Origin: Ilyomonas sp964658445
Lineage (GTDB): Bacteria; Bacteroidota; Bacteroidia; Chitinophagales; Chitinophagaceae
NCBI GenBank assembly: GCA_964658445.1
Contig: CAZZZH010000015.1
Coordinates: 1-32,581 of the forward strand
Length of the DNA: 32,581 bases
Direction of reading: 5' to 3'
A program made the position numbers and the translations under genes. The notes below the pieces were generated by a model. That model had not been told where the DNA came from, did no database searches, and worked only from the letters and a program-made list of their open reading frames with translations. Position 1 is the stretch's first letter; each line of letters opens with the position of its first letter. Below, one piece after another: positions 6,892-15,037 of the stretch.

Positions 6892-8715
6892 ATGAAATAT
6901 CTCTTCGCGATCATCTGCATTTCATTTACATTCATCTCTTTCTCTCAATCTTCGCAAAGCGATTCGGCTTATATTAAAGACAATTACAGTAAGAAGGAAT
7001 ATCAAATTTCAATGCGCGATGGTGTAAAGCTGTTTACCTCTGTTTACACGCCAAAAGATACGACACAATCTTACCCATTCCTTCTGCAGAGAACACCTTA
7101 CTCGGTGGCACCTTATGGAGAAGATAAATACCCGCGCCGCTTAGGACCGAACCATCTTTTTATAAGAGAACAATACATCTTCGTTTACCAGGATGTACGT
7201 GGCAGACACTTGAGTGAAGGTAAGTTTCGCGAGATGACGCCGGCAATCGATAACAAGAAAAACAAGACACAAACAGACGAAAGCAGCGACACGTACGACA
7301 CGGTTGACTGGCTGCTAAAGAACATTAGCCATAATAATGGCAAGGTTGGTATTTATGGCATTTCGTATCCGGGCTTTTATGCCACTGCATCGTTACCAAA
7401 TGCACATCCTGCCATCAAAGCAGTATCGCCGCAAGCGCCCGTCACCGATGAGTTTGAGGGCGATGATGCCTATCATCGCGGCGCATTTTTCCTTATGGAT
7501 AATTTCTCTTTTGAAAATTTTTTCGATGCACCGCGAACAGCACCAAGGCAACAAGACCCGCAGGTAGATTCAAGCCTTAACATTAAAGATGTTTACGACT
7601 TTTATTTACAAATGGGAGCCCTACATAATTTCAACGATTCTTTTTTTCATAACAAAGCGGCGATATGGAATCAATACCTGCAGCACGACACAAAAGACAG
7701 CTTCTGGCAGGCAAGAAATATCCGTCCGCATCTTACGAATATTAAGCCGGCTACTTTGTTGGTAGGCGGTTGGTTTGATGCCGAAGATATGTGGGGTGCA
7801 CTGCATACTTACAATGCCATAGAGCAGCAAAATAAAACCAACAATAACCGTTTGGTGATGGCTCCGTGGACGCATGGTGCCTGGGAAGCCAGGAAGTGGG
7901 ATCACTTTGCCGGCTACCCATTCGGTGAAGATTTAAATGCAAAATTTCAGCAACTGGAATTTGATTTCTTCAATCATTACCTGAAAGATAAAAAAGAGTT
8001 TACGGCTGGCAAAGCCACCATATTTATAACCGGCAGTAATGAATGGAAAACGTTTACAGCTTGGCCGCCAAAAGAGATAACACACGAAACCTGGTGGCTG
8101 AACAAAGACCACCAACTACTGTTGCAAAAAGGAAAAACAGAAGGTAAGGATGAATACACATCCGACCCTGCCAACCCTGTGCCTTACATAGACAAACACA
8201 GCGATGACCGCCTGAATGAATACATGGCTGCCGATCAAAGCTTCGCTTCTAAACGCAGTGATGTAGTGTATTATCAAAGTGATGCGCTGGCGAAGAACAT
8301 TACTTTGCTGGGACCTATAATCGCAAATATAACGGTGAGCCTGAGTAATACTGATGCCGACTTTATTGTGAAAGTAATTGATGTATTGCCTGACAGTGGA
8401 ACACAACAGCTGGTTCGCGCCGAAGTATTACGTGGCAAATTCCGCAACAGTTGGGAACAACCGGAAGCCTTTGTGCCGGGCAAGCCAACGCCAGTAAAAC
8501 TGCAACTGAACGATGTAGCGCACACGTTTTTAAAAGGTCATAAAATAATGATACAAATTCAAAGCAGTTGGTTCCCGCTGATAGACAGAAACCCGCAGCA
8601 GTTTATGGATATTCCTTCCGCTAAAGACAGCGACTTTGAAAAAGAAACGATAACCATTTTTCATGATGAAGCGCATCCTTCTTTTATCGAAATCGGGAAA
8701 GTTTCGGTAGAGTAA
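6892..8715 (+). CDS. secreted CocE/NonD-family serine hydrolase (X-Pro dipeptidyl-peptidase-like)
   Basis: This 607-residue alpha/beta hydrolase belongs to the CocE/NonD family (glutaryl-7-ACA acylase, cocaine esterase and X-Pro dipeptidyl peptidase relatives), cleaving ester or acyl-amide bonds. The frame extends to a TTG at 6871, but ATG 6892 gives a clean signal peptide (MKYLFAIICISFTFISFSQ), so it is preferred. The early core reads MRDGVKLFTSVYTPKD. The nucleophile elbow GISYPG places Ser158, GGWFD gives Asp296 and APWTHG gives His328, a complete triad in the family order. VYQDVRGRHLSEG is another family hallmark. The C-terminal ~200 residues form the beta-rich jelly-roll domain typical of the family. 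The substrate cannot be told. It is presumably periplasmic. Confidence 0.9.
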   Translation: MKYLFAIICISFTFISFSQSSQSDSAYIKDNYSKKEYQISMRDGVKLFTSVYTPKDTTQSYPFLLQRTPYSVAPYGEDKYPRRLGPNHLFIREQYIFVYQDVRGRHLSEGKFREMTPAIDNKKNKTQTDESSDTYDTVDWLLKNISHNNGKVGIYGISYPGFYATASLPNAHPAIKAVSPQAPVTDEFEGDDAYHRGAFFLMDNFSFENFFDAPRTAPRQQDPQVDSSLNIKDVYDFYLQMGALHNFNDSFFHNKAAIWNQYLQHDTKDSFWQARNIRPHLTNIKPATLLVGGWFDAEDMWGALHTYNAIEQQNKTNNNRLVMAPWTHGAWEARKWDHFAGYPFGEDLNAKFQQLEFDFFNHYLKDKKEFTAGKATIFITGSNEWKTFTAWPPKEITHETWWLNKDHQLLLQKGKTEGKDEYTSDPANPVPYIDKHSDDRLNEYMAADQSFASKRSDVVYYQSDALAKNITLLGPIIANITVSLSNTDADFIVKVIDVLPDSGTQQLVRAEVLRGKFRNSWEQPEAFVPGKPTPVKLQLNDVAHTFLKGHKIMIQIQSSWFPLIDRNPQQFMDIPSAKDSDFEKETITIFHDEAHPSFIEIGKVSVE

Positions 8716-8742
8716 ATTTGATGACTTGTAAACCACTTTATT

Positions 8743-9174
8743 ATGTACAAGGATAACACACTTCAACGCTTTATTCAGGCACAGCAAAACCAGTATGAAA
8801 CCGCTCTTTCGGAAATGAAAAAGGGAAGGAAACGCAGTCACTGGATGTGGTATATTTTCCCGCAGATAAAAGGTCTGGGCTTTAGTGAAATGTCAAACTA
8901 TTATGCCATTCAAAATAAGCAGGAAGCCGAGGCTTATGTTACGCATCCGGTGTTGGGCAAACGCTTGACAGAGATATGCGAAGCTTTACTTCAACTGCCA
9001 GACAACAATGCACGTAATATCTTTGGAAGTCCCGACGATCTAAAGCTGCACTCATCTATGACGCTGTTTGCTTCGCTTGCCGACAGCCCTTCCGTTTTTA
9101 CTGACGTGCTAAAAAAGTTTTTTAGTGGAAACAAGGATGAAAAAACAATCCGTATTCTTCAACAGGAACGATAA
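8743..9174 (+). CDS. DUF1810 family protein
   Basis: This 143-residue soluble protein closely matches the pattern of DUF1810. It has an N-terminal helix (RFIQAQQNQYETALSEMKKG), the signature SHWMWYIFPQIKGLG at about 32-46, then a YYAI/EAEAYVTHPVLGKRL segment, IFGSPDDLKLHSSMTLFA near residue 95, and a short C-terminal helix. The family is widespread in bacteria with no established biochemical role, so none is assigned. It begins 27 bp after the hydrolase stop and may be read through from it. The gene is full length with a clear ATG. Confidence 0.88.
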   Translation: MYKDNTLQRFIQAQQNQYETALSEMKKGRKRSHWMWYIFPQIKGLGFSEMSNYYAIQNKQEAEAYVTHPVLGKRLTEICEALLQLPDNNARNIFGSPDDLKLHSSMTLFASLADSPSVFTDVLKKFFSGNKDEKTIRILQQER

Positions 9175-9268
9175 AGATCTACATCGTTTGATTTCATCGA
9201 TTGCAGTCATCACAAGCAAATTTCCTTGCATCATCTTAACCATTATCTTCATTTATAAAATATAATGT

Positions 9269-10087
9269 ATGTCGTTTGCCAATACCACTGTTCTCATCAC
9301 CGGTTCAAGCCGCGGCATTGGTAAAGCGATGGCTTTGCGCCTGGCTTCAGAAGGTGCCAACATTGTTATTGTTGCTAAAAGTATAGAAGAGAACGAAAAG
9401 CTTGGCGGCACTATTTATACGGCGGCTAAAGAAGTAGAAGCTGCCGGCGGGAAGGCGTTATCAGTGCAGGCAGATATCCGCTTTGAAGAACAGGTAAACA
9501 ACGCTGTAATGCAGGCTGTGCAAGCCTTTGGCGGCATCGATATACTAATCAACAATGCATCTGCTGTTCAGCTAAGCAACACCGAAAGCACAGATATCAA
9601 ACGCTTTGATCTTATCCATGACATCAATGTTCGGGGTACGTTTATGATGACGAAAGCCTGCCTGCCTTACCTGAAAAAAAGCAACGTTGCACATATTCTT
9701 ACTGTGTCGCCACCGCTTAATCTGCAACCCAAATGGATTTATCCGCAGATGGCTTATACGCTAAGCAAGTACAGCATGAGCTTGATGACGATCGGTTGGT
9801 CGGCTGAGTATAAAAAATATAACATTGCTTCTAATTCGTTATGGCCAAAAACTACGGTTGCCACAGCACCGGTTCGTAACTTACTGGGTGGCGAGAAGCT
9901 CATTGCCATGAGCCGCAAACCAGAGATTATGGCAGACGCTGCTTATTATATTTTAAACAAACTACCGGCTGATTGCACCGGCAATACCTTTCTAGATGAA
10001 GATGTTTTGCGTAGCGAAGGCATCACCGATTTTGAGCCCTATGCCATCACGCCGGGTGGAAGATTGTATCCGGATTTGTATGTTTGA
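9269..10087 (+). CDS. HSDL2-like short-chain dehydrogenase/reductase
   Basis: This 272-residue Rossmann-fold oxidoreductase of the classical SDR type uses NAD(P)(H). The cofactor-binding glycine motif TGSSRGIG is at 11-18, the NNAS motif at 95-98, and the catalytic Ser147 (in TVSPPLNL), Tyr163 and Lys167 (YTLSK) are all present. The segments KLGGTIYTAAKEVEAAGGKAL, CLPYLKKSNVAHIL and NSLWPKT are those of the HSDL2-like subgroup (hydroxysteroid dehydrogenase-like 2), which lacks the SCP2 tail here as in most bacterial members. The substrate is unknown; lipid or ketone-type substrates are suspected for relatives. It is separated from its neighbours by 94 and 116 bp, so it is probably transcribed alone. 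Confidence 0.92.
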   Translation: MSFANTTVLITGSSRGIGKAMALRLASEGANIVIVAKSIEENEKLGGTIYTAAKEVEAAGGKALSVQADIRFEEQVNNAVMQAVQAFGGIDILINNASAVQLSNTESTDIKRFDLIHDINVRGTFMMTKACLPYLKKSNVAHILTVSPPLNLQPKWIYPQMAYTLSKYSMSLMTIGWSAEYKKYNIASNSLWPKTTVATAPVRNLLGGEKLIAMSRKPEIMADAAYYILNKLPADCTGNTFLDEDVLRSEGITDFEPYAITPGGRLYPDLYV

Positions 10088-10203
10088 TAAAAGAACAAAG
10101 TCTCTTGCAACCAGTAATAATATTTATCGCTCAGAAAAAAAGCTGTCATCACTTTTATTGATTTGCCACTTTATTTTCATCTTCTTACTTCACAACAAAC
10201 AAC

Positions 10204-10806
10204 ATGTCTTTATTACTCAACCGCAGTCATTTTGGTAATCCGGTCAATGAAGGGAAAACCCTTAGCCGCGAAGAAGCCAACCAACTATTTTTTGAATGGG
10301 TGCTAAACCCAAAGCTGCAACTGCACATGAAGCAGGTAGCCGCTTTGATGAAGCATTGGGCGAAAGAAAAAGAGGGCTTGAATGAAGAAGCACAATGGCG
10401 CTGGGAAATGGCGGGCTTGCTGCACGACGCCGATTGGGACCAGTGGCCGGAACAGCATTGTAAAAAGATAATTGAAGAGTTAGAACGCAGGAAGGTTGAT
10501 CCTGAAATCCTTCATGCGATTGCTTCACACGGACCCGCACACTTTGGCGTGCAACCAGAAACGAAGATGGACAAAATGCTGTATGCCTTTGACGAACTGA
10601 GCGGGCTGATACATGCATATTCGCTTATGCGACCTAATAGCTATGAAGGCATGGATGTGAAAGGCGTGAAAAAGCGACTGAAAGAAAAAACCTTTGCAGC
10701 CAATGTATCAAGAGATGATATTAACGATGCCTGCAGCCGTGCCGGCATTGGTGTAGACGAGCTCATCGCTTTTATTTTACCTGTGCAAACAACAGTTGCT
10801 TTATAG
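10204..10806 (+). CDS. HD-domain metal-dependent phosphohydrolase-like protein
   Basis: This 200-residue cytoplasmic protein has the metal-ligand pattern of the HD superfamily: His41 (LQLHMKQVA), the His74-Asp75 doublet in GLLHDADWD, His109 in IASHGP, and Asp130 in the YAFDELSGL helix. These four positions are the usual H...HD...H...D set. HD proteins hydrolyse phosphate esters of nucleotides or related compounds, but nothing here identifies the substrate. The C-terminal part (VKKRLKEKTFAANVSRDDI) matches the tail of small stand-alone HD proteins. The preceding gap of 116 bp suggests its own promoter. The gene downstream starts a new, sigma-54-driven unit. Confidence 0.85.
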   Translation: MSLLLNRSHFGNPVNEGKTLSREEANQLFFEWVLNPKLQLHMKQVAALMKHWAKEKEGLNEEAQWRWEMAGLLHDADWDQWPEQHCKKIIEELERRKVDPEILHAIASHGPAHFGVQPETKMDKMLYAFDELSGLIHAYSLMRPNSYEGMDVKGVKKRLKEKTFAANVSRDDINDACSRAGIGVDELIAFILPVQTTVAL

Positions 10807-10942
10807 TTTACCTGTGAAAGAGAATATAAGATTTGTAATAAGGTGGTCAGACATCACCAACAAGATGAGAGAAACAGTGTCAGCAACTGCCAACTTTTCT
10901 ATTTGCCGGCTTTGCACCATGTAATTTTATTTGCTGTTGCAA

Positions 10943-10971
10943 TCCGTACAATCACTGTACGATAACGAACA
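10943..10971 (+). promoter_or_regulatory. candidate enhancer (UAS) for sigma-54 activator, region A
   Basis: TCCGTACA (10943-10950) and TGTACGAT (10956-10963) are inverted half-sites. The second continues into a degenerate right half (AACGAACA, to 10971). The 16-mer starting at 10956 corresponds to the palindrome at 12426-12441 and sits the same 68 bp before its -24 box. Binding by an NtrC-type activator is inferred. Confidence 0.55.
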
Positions 10972-11023
10972 CATTATTTTCAAAAATTGGCTAAAGGGCT
11001 TGCTGCAACTGCATTTCAGCATT

Positions 11024-11038
11024 TGGCACAACCGTTGA
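11024..11038 (+). promoter_or_regulatory. sigma-54 (RpoN) -24/-12 promoter A
   Basis: TGGCACAACCGTTGA fits the RpoN consensus TGGCACG-N4-TTGC with GG and TG in the required spacing; the final C is A. It is preceded by TTTCAGCAT, also found at promoter B. The -12 end is 46 bases before ATG 11084, giving a leader of roughly 34 nt. Confidence 0.75.
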
Positions 11039-11083
11039 AAATTCTGGCAAACAAAAATTAATCACTTTGTAAACAAGCATGAA

Positions 11084-11620
11084 ATGAAAGCACGGTTTCG
11101 GCCACTTAGTCAATCTTACCAACAACTCTCTTATTTTCTTTACGAAGCATTCCTTAGTCTGTACACTTACGATGCATTGCCGGAGGAGTATCTTTCGTTA
11201 CAAAAGATTGTAACAATTACAACCTTGTTCGAAGATCAGATGATAAAAGAAGAAGAATTATTTTTTGGTTTTTTATACGATTACGAATCTTTTGTTACCG
11301 CCATTCTTCGCGATGATTATAAAGAATGTACCAAACACATCAATGGTCTGCGCAAGACAATAGCATCAAAAGATGAAACCAAAAGCATAGCTTCTGATGA
11401 TGCGTTTATATATCGGTTGCGCGATCTGTTTAACAAGTTTTTAAATTGCTGCGAAAGACATATGCAAACTCATGAAAGCCTTATCAATCCTGTATTGTGG
11501 CGCTATTATTCAGATGAGGAGCTGAAGCAAATGTCATCTGCTTTTATCATACACTCACCTTCGCTAGTACATGCTAAAGTGCTTGCCGATAAACAATCTG
11601 CATACGACATGGCTGTATAG
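11084..11620 (+). CDS. hemerythrin-like helical protein with degenerate metal ligands
   Basis: This 178-residue all-helical protein has no signal or membrane segment. Its layout resembles single-domain hemerythrin (HHE) proteins of Bacteroidota. An N-terminal LSYFLYEAFLSL helix is followed by a second helix (TLFEDQMIKEEELFF) where relatives have FxxHxxHED. A KHINGL helix comes next, and finally NCCERHMQTHESLINPVLWRYYSDEELKQM, close to the usual HMxxEExxLxPxLWxxYTDEEL. Several positions that bind the di-iron centre in relatives are Gln, Lys or Cys here, so oxygen or NO binding may be lost. It is the first gene after sigma-54 promoter A and lies 62 bp before the cytochrome gene, probably in one operon. 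Fold assignment is moderate and function is unknown. Confidence 0.55.
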   Translation: MKARFRPLSQSYQQLSYFLYEAFLSLYTYDALPEEYLSLQKIVTITTLFEDQMIKEEELFFGFLYDYESFVTAILRDDYKECTKHINGLRKTIASKDETKSIASDDAFIYRLRDLFNKFLNCCERHMQTHESLINPVLWRYYSDEELKQMSSAFIIHSPSLVHAKVLADKQSAYDMAV

Positions 11621-11682
11621 AAGCAAGTCCGCTACTATTCTAGATCATTATTAATATACAAAAACTAAAAACCACACTCACT

Positions 11683-12300
11683 ATGAAAATGAAAATCATT
11701 GTTTTTGCTTCCCTTATCGGCACATCTGTTTTGTCTTACAATTGTACCCAATCACCAGGCACCACATCAACAAATCAGGACTCAACAACAGCAACTTCTT
11801 CTACACCTCAATACGGAGGCTACGCCAGCCAAAAGGAATGGGGCAAACACTTGGTTACAATTACGGGCTGTGCTGATTGCCATACAACTAAAAAGATGAC
11901 AGCGCATGGACCGGTAGATGACAGCGCACATAGCCTGGCAGGCTGCTTATCTACTGAATTATTGCCACCAGCTACTTCGCAGCAGGTCGCCAATGGCATG
12001 GCGGCAACCATTGACCAGACTGCCTGGATAGGTCCGTGGGGGAAGTCTTTCGCCGCTAACATCAGCTCCGATTCAACCGGTATTGGAAACTGGAGCGAAG
12101 AACAATTTTTAAACTGCCTTCGTAAGGGAACGTATATGGGTCTTGCCAATACGCGACCGCTAATGCCACCGATGCCCTGGCAGGATTACAGCCAAATGTC
12201 GGATGATGAAATCAAAGCCATTTTTGCTTACCTAAAATCAACCCCGCCGGTTCATAATGTAGTACCTCAATACGAGCCGCCGGTGATGGCAAAAAAATAG
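11683..12300 (+). CDS. exported c-type cytochrome (monoheme)
   Basis: This 205-residue protein has an N-terminal export signal (MKMKIIVFASLIGTSVLSYN) followed by Cys21 and a Ser/Thr-rich linker. The -1 Asn makes Cys21 an atypical lipobox, so lipoprotein anchoring is possible but not clear. One heme-binding motif, CADCH at 63-67, is followed by a mono-heme cytochrome c fold. Candidate axial methionines lie in RPLMPPMPW, followed by the typical closing helix MSDDEIKAIFAYLKS. It should carry electrons in the periplasm. Partners are not visible. It follows the hemerythrin-like gene by 62 bp and is closed by a strong hairpin, so the two probably form a two-gene sigma-54 operon. Confidence 0.85.
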   Translation: MKMKIIVFASLIGTSVLSYNCTQSPGTTSTNQDSTTATSSTPQYGGYASQKEWGKHLVTITGCADCHTTKKMTAHGPVDDSAHSLAGCLSTELLPPATSQQVANGMAATIDQTAWIGPWGKSFAANISSDSTGIGNWSEEQFLNCLRKGTYMGLANTRPLMPPMPWQDYSQMSDDEIKAIFAYLKSTPPVHNVVPQYEPPVMAKK

Positions 12301-12342
12301 CGCTGACTTCCTTTTAGCATCTCTGTTCTCCCAGATAAAAGT

Positions 12343-12382
12343 CAAACAAAGCCATGCAATGATGATTGCATGGCTTTGTTTG
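12343..12382 (+). terminator. strong 18-bp hairpin after the cytochrome gene
   Basis: A perfect 18-bp inverted repeat (12343-12360 and 12365-12382) with loop GATG has arms running CAAACAAAGCCATGCAAT. It lies 42 bases after the cytochrome stop. The right arm ends CTTTGTTTG rather than a pure U-run, but the stability and location suit a transcription terminator that insulates the permease operon. Confidence 0.8.
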
Positions 12383-12425
12383 CAATAAGTATCCTCTTTT
12401 TTCTGCATCGCCACCGCACAGCGAC

Positions 12426-12441
12426 TGTACGATACCGTACA
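12426..12441 (+). promoter_or_regulatory. candidate enhancer (UAS) for sigma-54 activator, region B
   Basis: TGTACGATACCGTACA is a near-perfect 16-bp palindrome (one mismatched pair), starting 68 bp before the -24 element of promoter B. It is the best copy of an element that recurs in regions A and C. Size, symmetry and position suit an NtrC-family dimer site. The protein that binds it is not encoded in the window. Confidence 0.6.
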
Positions 12442-12493
12442 CTTTCATTTGAATACATGGCTGAAAGTATTGCTGTATCTGCCTTTCAGCGCT

Positions 12494-12508
12494 TGGCATA
12501 AGCGTTGA
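12494..12508 (+). promoter_or_regulatory. sigma-54 (RpoN) -24/-12 promoter B
   Basis: TGGCATAAGCGTTGA has the RpoN GG/TG spacing and lies 47 bases before ATG 12555, nearly the same distance as in promoter A. The flanks (TTTCAGCGCT before, AAATT after) also match promoter A. It should drive the seven-permease operon. Confidence 0.7.
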
Positions 12509-12554
12509 AAATTGAATAGAGTTTATTCTTATCAATTATATAACCTCTCGTAGT

Positions 12555-14945
12555 ATGCTTAGAAATTACTTCATCACAGCGTTTCGAAATTTATGGAGAA
12601 ACAAAGTTTATTCGTTCATCAACATTGCAGGTTTAAGCATTGGCCTTGCCTGCGCTATGCTTATTATGTTGTATGTAAAAGATGAAGTGAGTTTTGATAA
12701 GTTTCACAACAATGTGAACCACATCTACCGCATAGTAACCGAATCGTATTTTCAAGGACAAATGCATAAAGATGGAAACACGGGCAACCTTCAAGGGCCA
12801 AAGTTTGCTTTAAACGTGCCGGGCATACAAAGTTTTGTGCGTGTACAAAGTGGCTCTCAGGATATAAAGACAGGTAGTGAGGTACAAAACCAAGATTTAT
12901 TGCAGGTTGATTCTAACTTCTTCTCAGTGTTTAGCTTTCCGTTATTAAGTGGTGATTCAAAAAATTGTTTGCGTGAGCCTCATTCAATTATACTGAGCGA
13001 AGATGCAGCCAAAAAACAGTTTGGAACAACTGATGCTGTAGGCAAAATAATGATGCTGAAAGGAGACAGTGCATTTGAGCCTTATAAGGTAACAGCTGTA
13101 GCTAAGAGATGCCCGCAAAACTCTTCAATCAGATTTGATGTATTGGTACCTTTTACAGAGTCGAAGGCAGATGCAGAAAATGACGAGAACTGGTTCAACT
13201 TTTCTCTGAATACGTTTGTAGTGCTGAACCCGAACAGTAATGTACAGCAAGTGCAAAACCAGATGCAGCGGTTTTATGTAGCAGATTCCAGGCAGGCATT
13301 TATTTCGCTTACCAAAAAGTATGGCGATATAGGCGGCTTAACAAAGTATTCTTTGCAACCTTATACGGATATGCATTTGAGTACAGAGCTGCCTGCAGAA
13401 AATGGTTTATCAGGTGCCAGCAACCCCATGTATTCATACATACTCACCGGCATTGCATTGTTTGTGTTGCTGATCGCGTGTATCAACTTTATTAACCTTA
13501 CCGTAGCCCGTTCTATCAAACGGGCCAAAGAAATCGGCATTCGCAAAGTAATAGGCAGCGATAGAAAACAATTGATCTTTCAGTTTCTTGGCGAATCCTT
13601 TTTGCTCTGCGCCATTGCGTTTATTTTAGCTATCGTATTGGTGCAATTGGTACTTCCCTTCTTTAATAATTTATCAAACAAAGCACTGGCGCTTTCTTAT
13701 TTGTTTGATACTAAACTTGTAGCCGGTTACTTCATCCTGTTTCTTATCACGGGCTTGCTGGCGGGCTTTTATCCGGCGCTGGTTTTATCGGGCTATAAAC
13801 CGGTCGACACCTTGTACAGCCGCTTTAATATTACTGGGAAAAATTATTTGCAAAAGTCTTTGGTGGTATTGCAGTTTTCGCTCGCATCCTTTTTAATTAT
13901 TGCAACATTTACCATTTATGCGCAGTTTAATTTTCTTACTCAAACAGACTTGGGTTACGATGACACAAACGTTGTAGTGGTAAATAAAAATATGATAAGC
14001 CACAGCGAAGCAGCGTTGTTTAAAAGCGAATTGTTAGAAGATCCAAATATTGTAAGTGTTGCGCCTAAAAACGGTGGAAACTGGCAAACAACAGCCAAAC
14101 TGGGCAACGATTCTACCATCAATTTCGCTTACGAAACCGTTACTGAAGATTATCTTCCTCTCTTCAAAATCCCGTTGCTGAAAGGCAGGAATTTTTCAAC
14201 CGACTTCCAGGCAGATTCCAATCATTCTATTATTGTAAATGAAACCTTCGTAAAACAAGCCGGCTGGAAAAACCCGATTGGAGAAACGGTAAACTTTTGG
14301 TACAACAATGCAATTTATCACGTTATCGGCGTAGTAAAAGATTATCACTTTGCTTCTCTTGACCGGAAAATTATTCCGCAATTGTTTACTATGAAGCACG
14401 ATAATATGTTTGGCACATTCAACATCAAAATAAAACCAAACACGAATTCAGAATGCCTCAGGAAAATTCAAAAGACATTTAAAACAATGTTCCCGCTAAG
14501 TCCTTATTCATATGCGTTTAAAGACATAGAAAATGATAAGAATTACGAAGACGTAGAAAAATGGAAACAAATCCTGCTGTTCGGCGCTATACTCACCATC
14601 TTCATTTCTTGCATCGGCTTATTTGGCTTAACGGTTTTATCAGCACAAAAACGAACCAAAGAAATTGGTATCCGCAAAGTGCTGGGCGCCTCTGTCAATA
14701 ACATCGTGACTATTCTTTCAAAGGATTTCATCAGACTCGTGGCGCTTTCATTACTCATTGCCGTTCCTCTTGCCTATATGGCCGGTAATAAGTGGCTCCA
14801 AAGTTTTCCTTACCGTATTACACAAAGCTGGATGCTTTTTGCAGGTGCTGCAGCTATAGTTATTATCATAGCATTAGCAACCGTCAGTTTCCAGGCTGTT
14901 AAAGCTGCTTTGGCAAACCCGGTGAGGAGTTTGCGAACGGAATAA
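12555..14945 (+). CDS. FtsX/MacB-type ABC transporter permease, paralog 1
   Basis: This 796-residue inner-membrane protein is a fused double MacB unit. TM1 is at about 21-42, the first periplasmic core domain at about 43-290, and three TMs lie between about 294 and 410. TM5 is near 437-459, the second core at 460-670, and three more TMs lie at 672-780. The cytoplasmic coupling motifs, which in this superfamily contact the ATPase, are EIGIRKVIG at 326 and EIGIRKVLGAS at 703. The core contains the family box ILSEDAAKKQFGTTDAVGK and the GVVKDYHFASL strand near the end of core 2. It ends AVKAALANPVRSLRTE. As first gene after sigma-54 promoter B it opens the operon. Such permeases act in mechanotransmission or efflux rather than classical uptake. 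The substrate is unknown. Confidence 0.9.
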   Translation: MLRNYFITAFRNLWRNKVYSFINIAGLSIGLACAMLIMLYVKDEVSFDKFHNNVNHIYRIVTESYFQGQMHKDGNTGNLQGPKFALNVPGIQSFVRVQSGSQDIKTGSEVQNQDLLQVDSNFFSVFSFPLLSGDSKNCLREPHSIILSEDAAKKQFGTTDAVGKIMMLKGDSAFEPYKVTAVAKRCPQNSSIRFDVLVPFTESKADAENDENWFNFSLNTFVVLNPNSNVQQVQNQMQRFYVADSRQAFISLTKKYGDIGGLTKYSLQPYTDMHLSTELPAENGLSGASNPMYSYILTGIALFVLLIACINFINLTVARSIKRAKEIGIRKVIGSDRKQLIFQFLGESFLLCAIAFILAIVLVQLVLPFFNNLSNKALALSYLFDTKLVAGYFILFLITGLLAGFYPALVLSGYKPVDTLYSRFNITGKNYLQKSLVVLQFSLASFLIIATFTIYAQFNFLTQTDLGYDDTNVVVVNKNMISHSEAALFKSELLEDPNIVSVAPKNGGNWQTTAKLGNDSTINFAYETVTEDYLPLFKIPLLKGRNFSTDFQADSNHSIIVNETFVKQAGWKNPIGETVNFWYNNAIYHVIGVVKDYHFASLDRKIIPQLFTMKHDNMFGTFNIKIKPNTNSECLRKIQKTFKTMFPLSPYSYAFKDIENDKNYEDVEKWKQILLFGAILTIFISCIGLFGLTVLSAQKRTKEIGIRKVLGASVNNIVTILSKDFIRLVALSLLIAVPLAYMAGNKWLQSFPYRITQSWMLFAGAAAIVIIIALATVSFQAVKAALANPVRSLRTE

Positions 14946-15037
14946 TTCGATGTAAATGTTGGATGTGTGATGTACTATGTAGATCAGGTGTGACAAGATA
15001 AAAATTACAAGAGAGGTTTCGTTATAAATCGAAAGTT

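Noticed and set aside
10870..10923. Short plus-strand ATG frame upstream of the hemerythrin-like gene
   Set aside because: It has fewer than 20 codons, no recognisable features, and ends before the regulatory block, so it is most likely chance.
15018..15036. TTTCG/CGAAA inverted repeat between paralogs 1 and 2 as a terminator
   Set aside because: The stem is only five bases with a long loop and no U-run. The operon appears continuous here.
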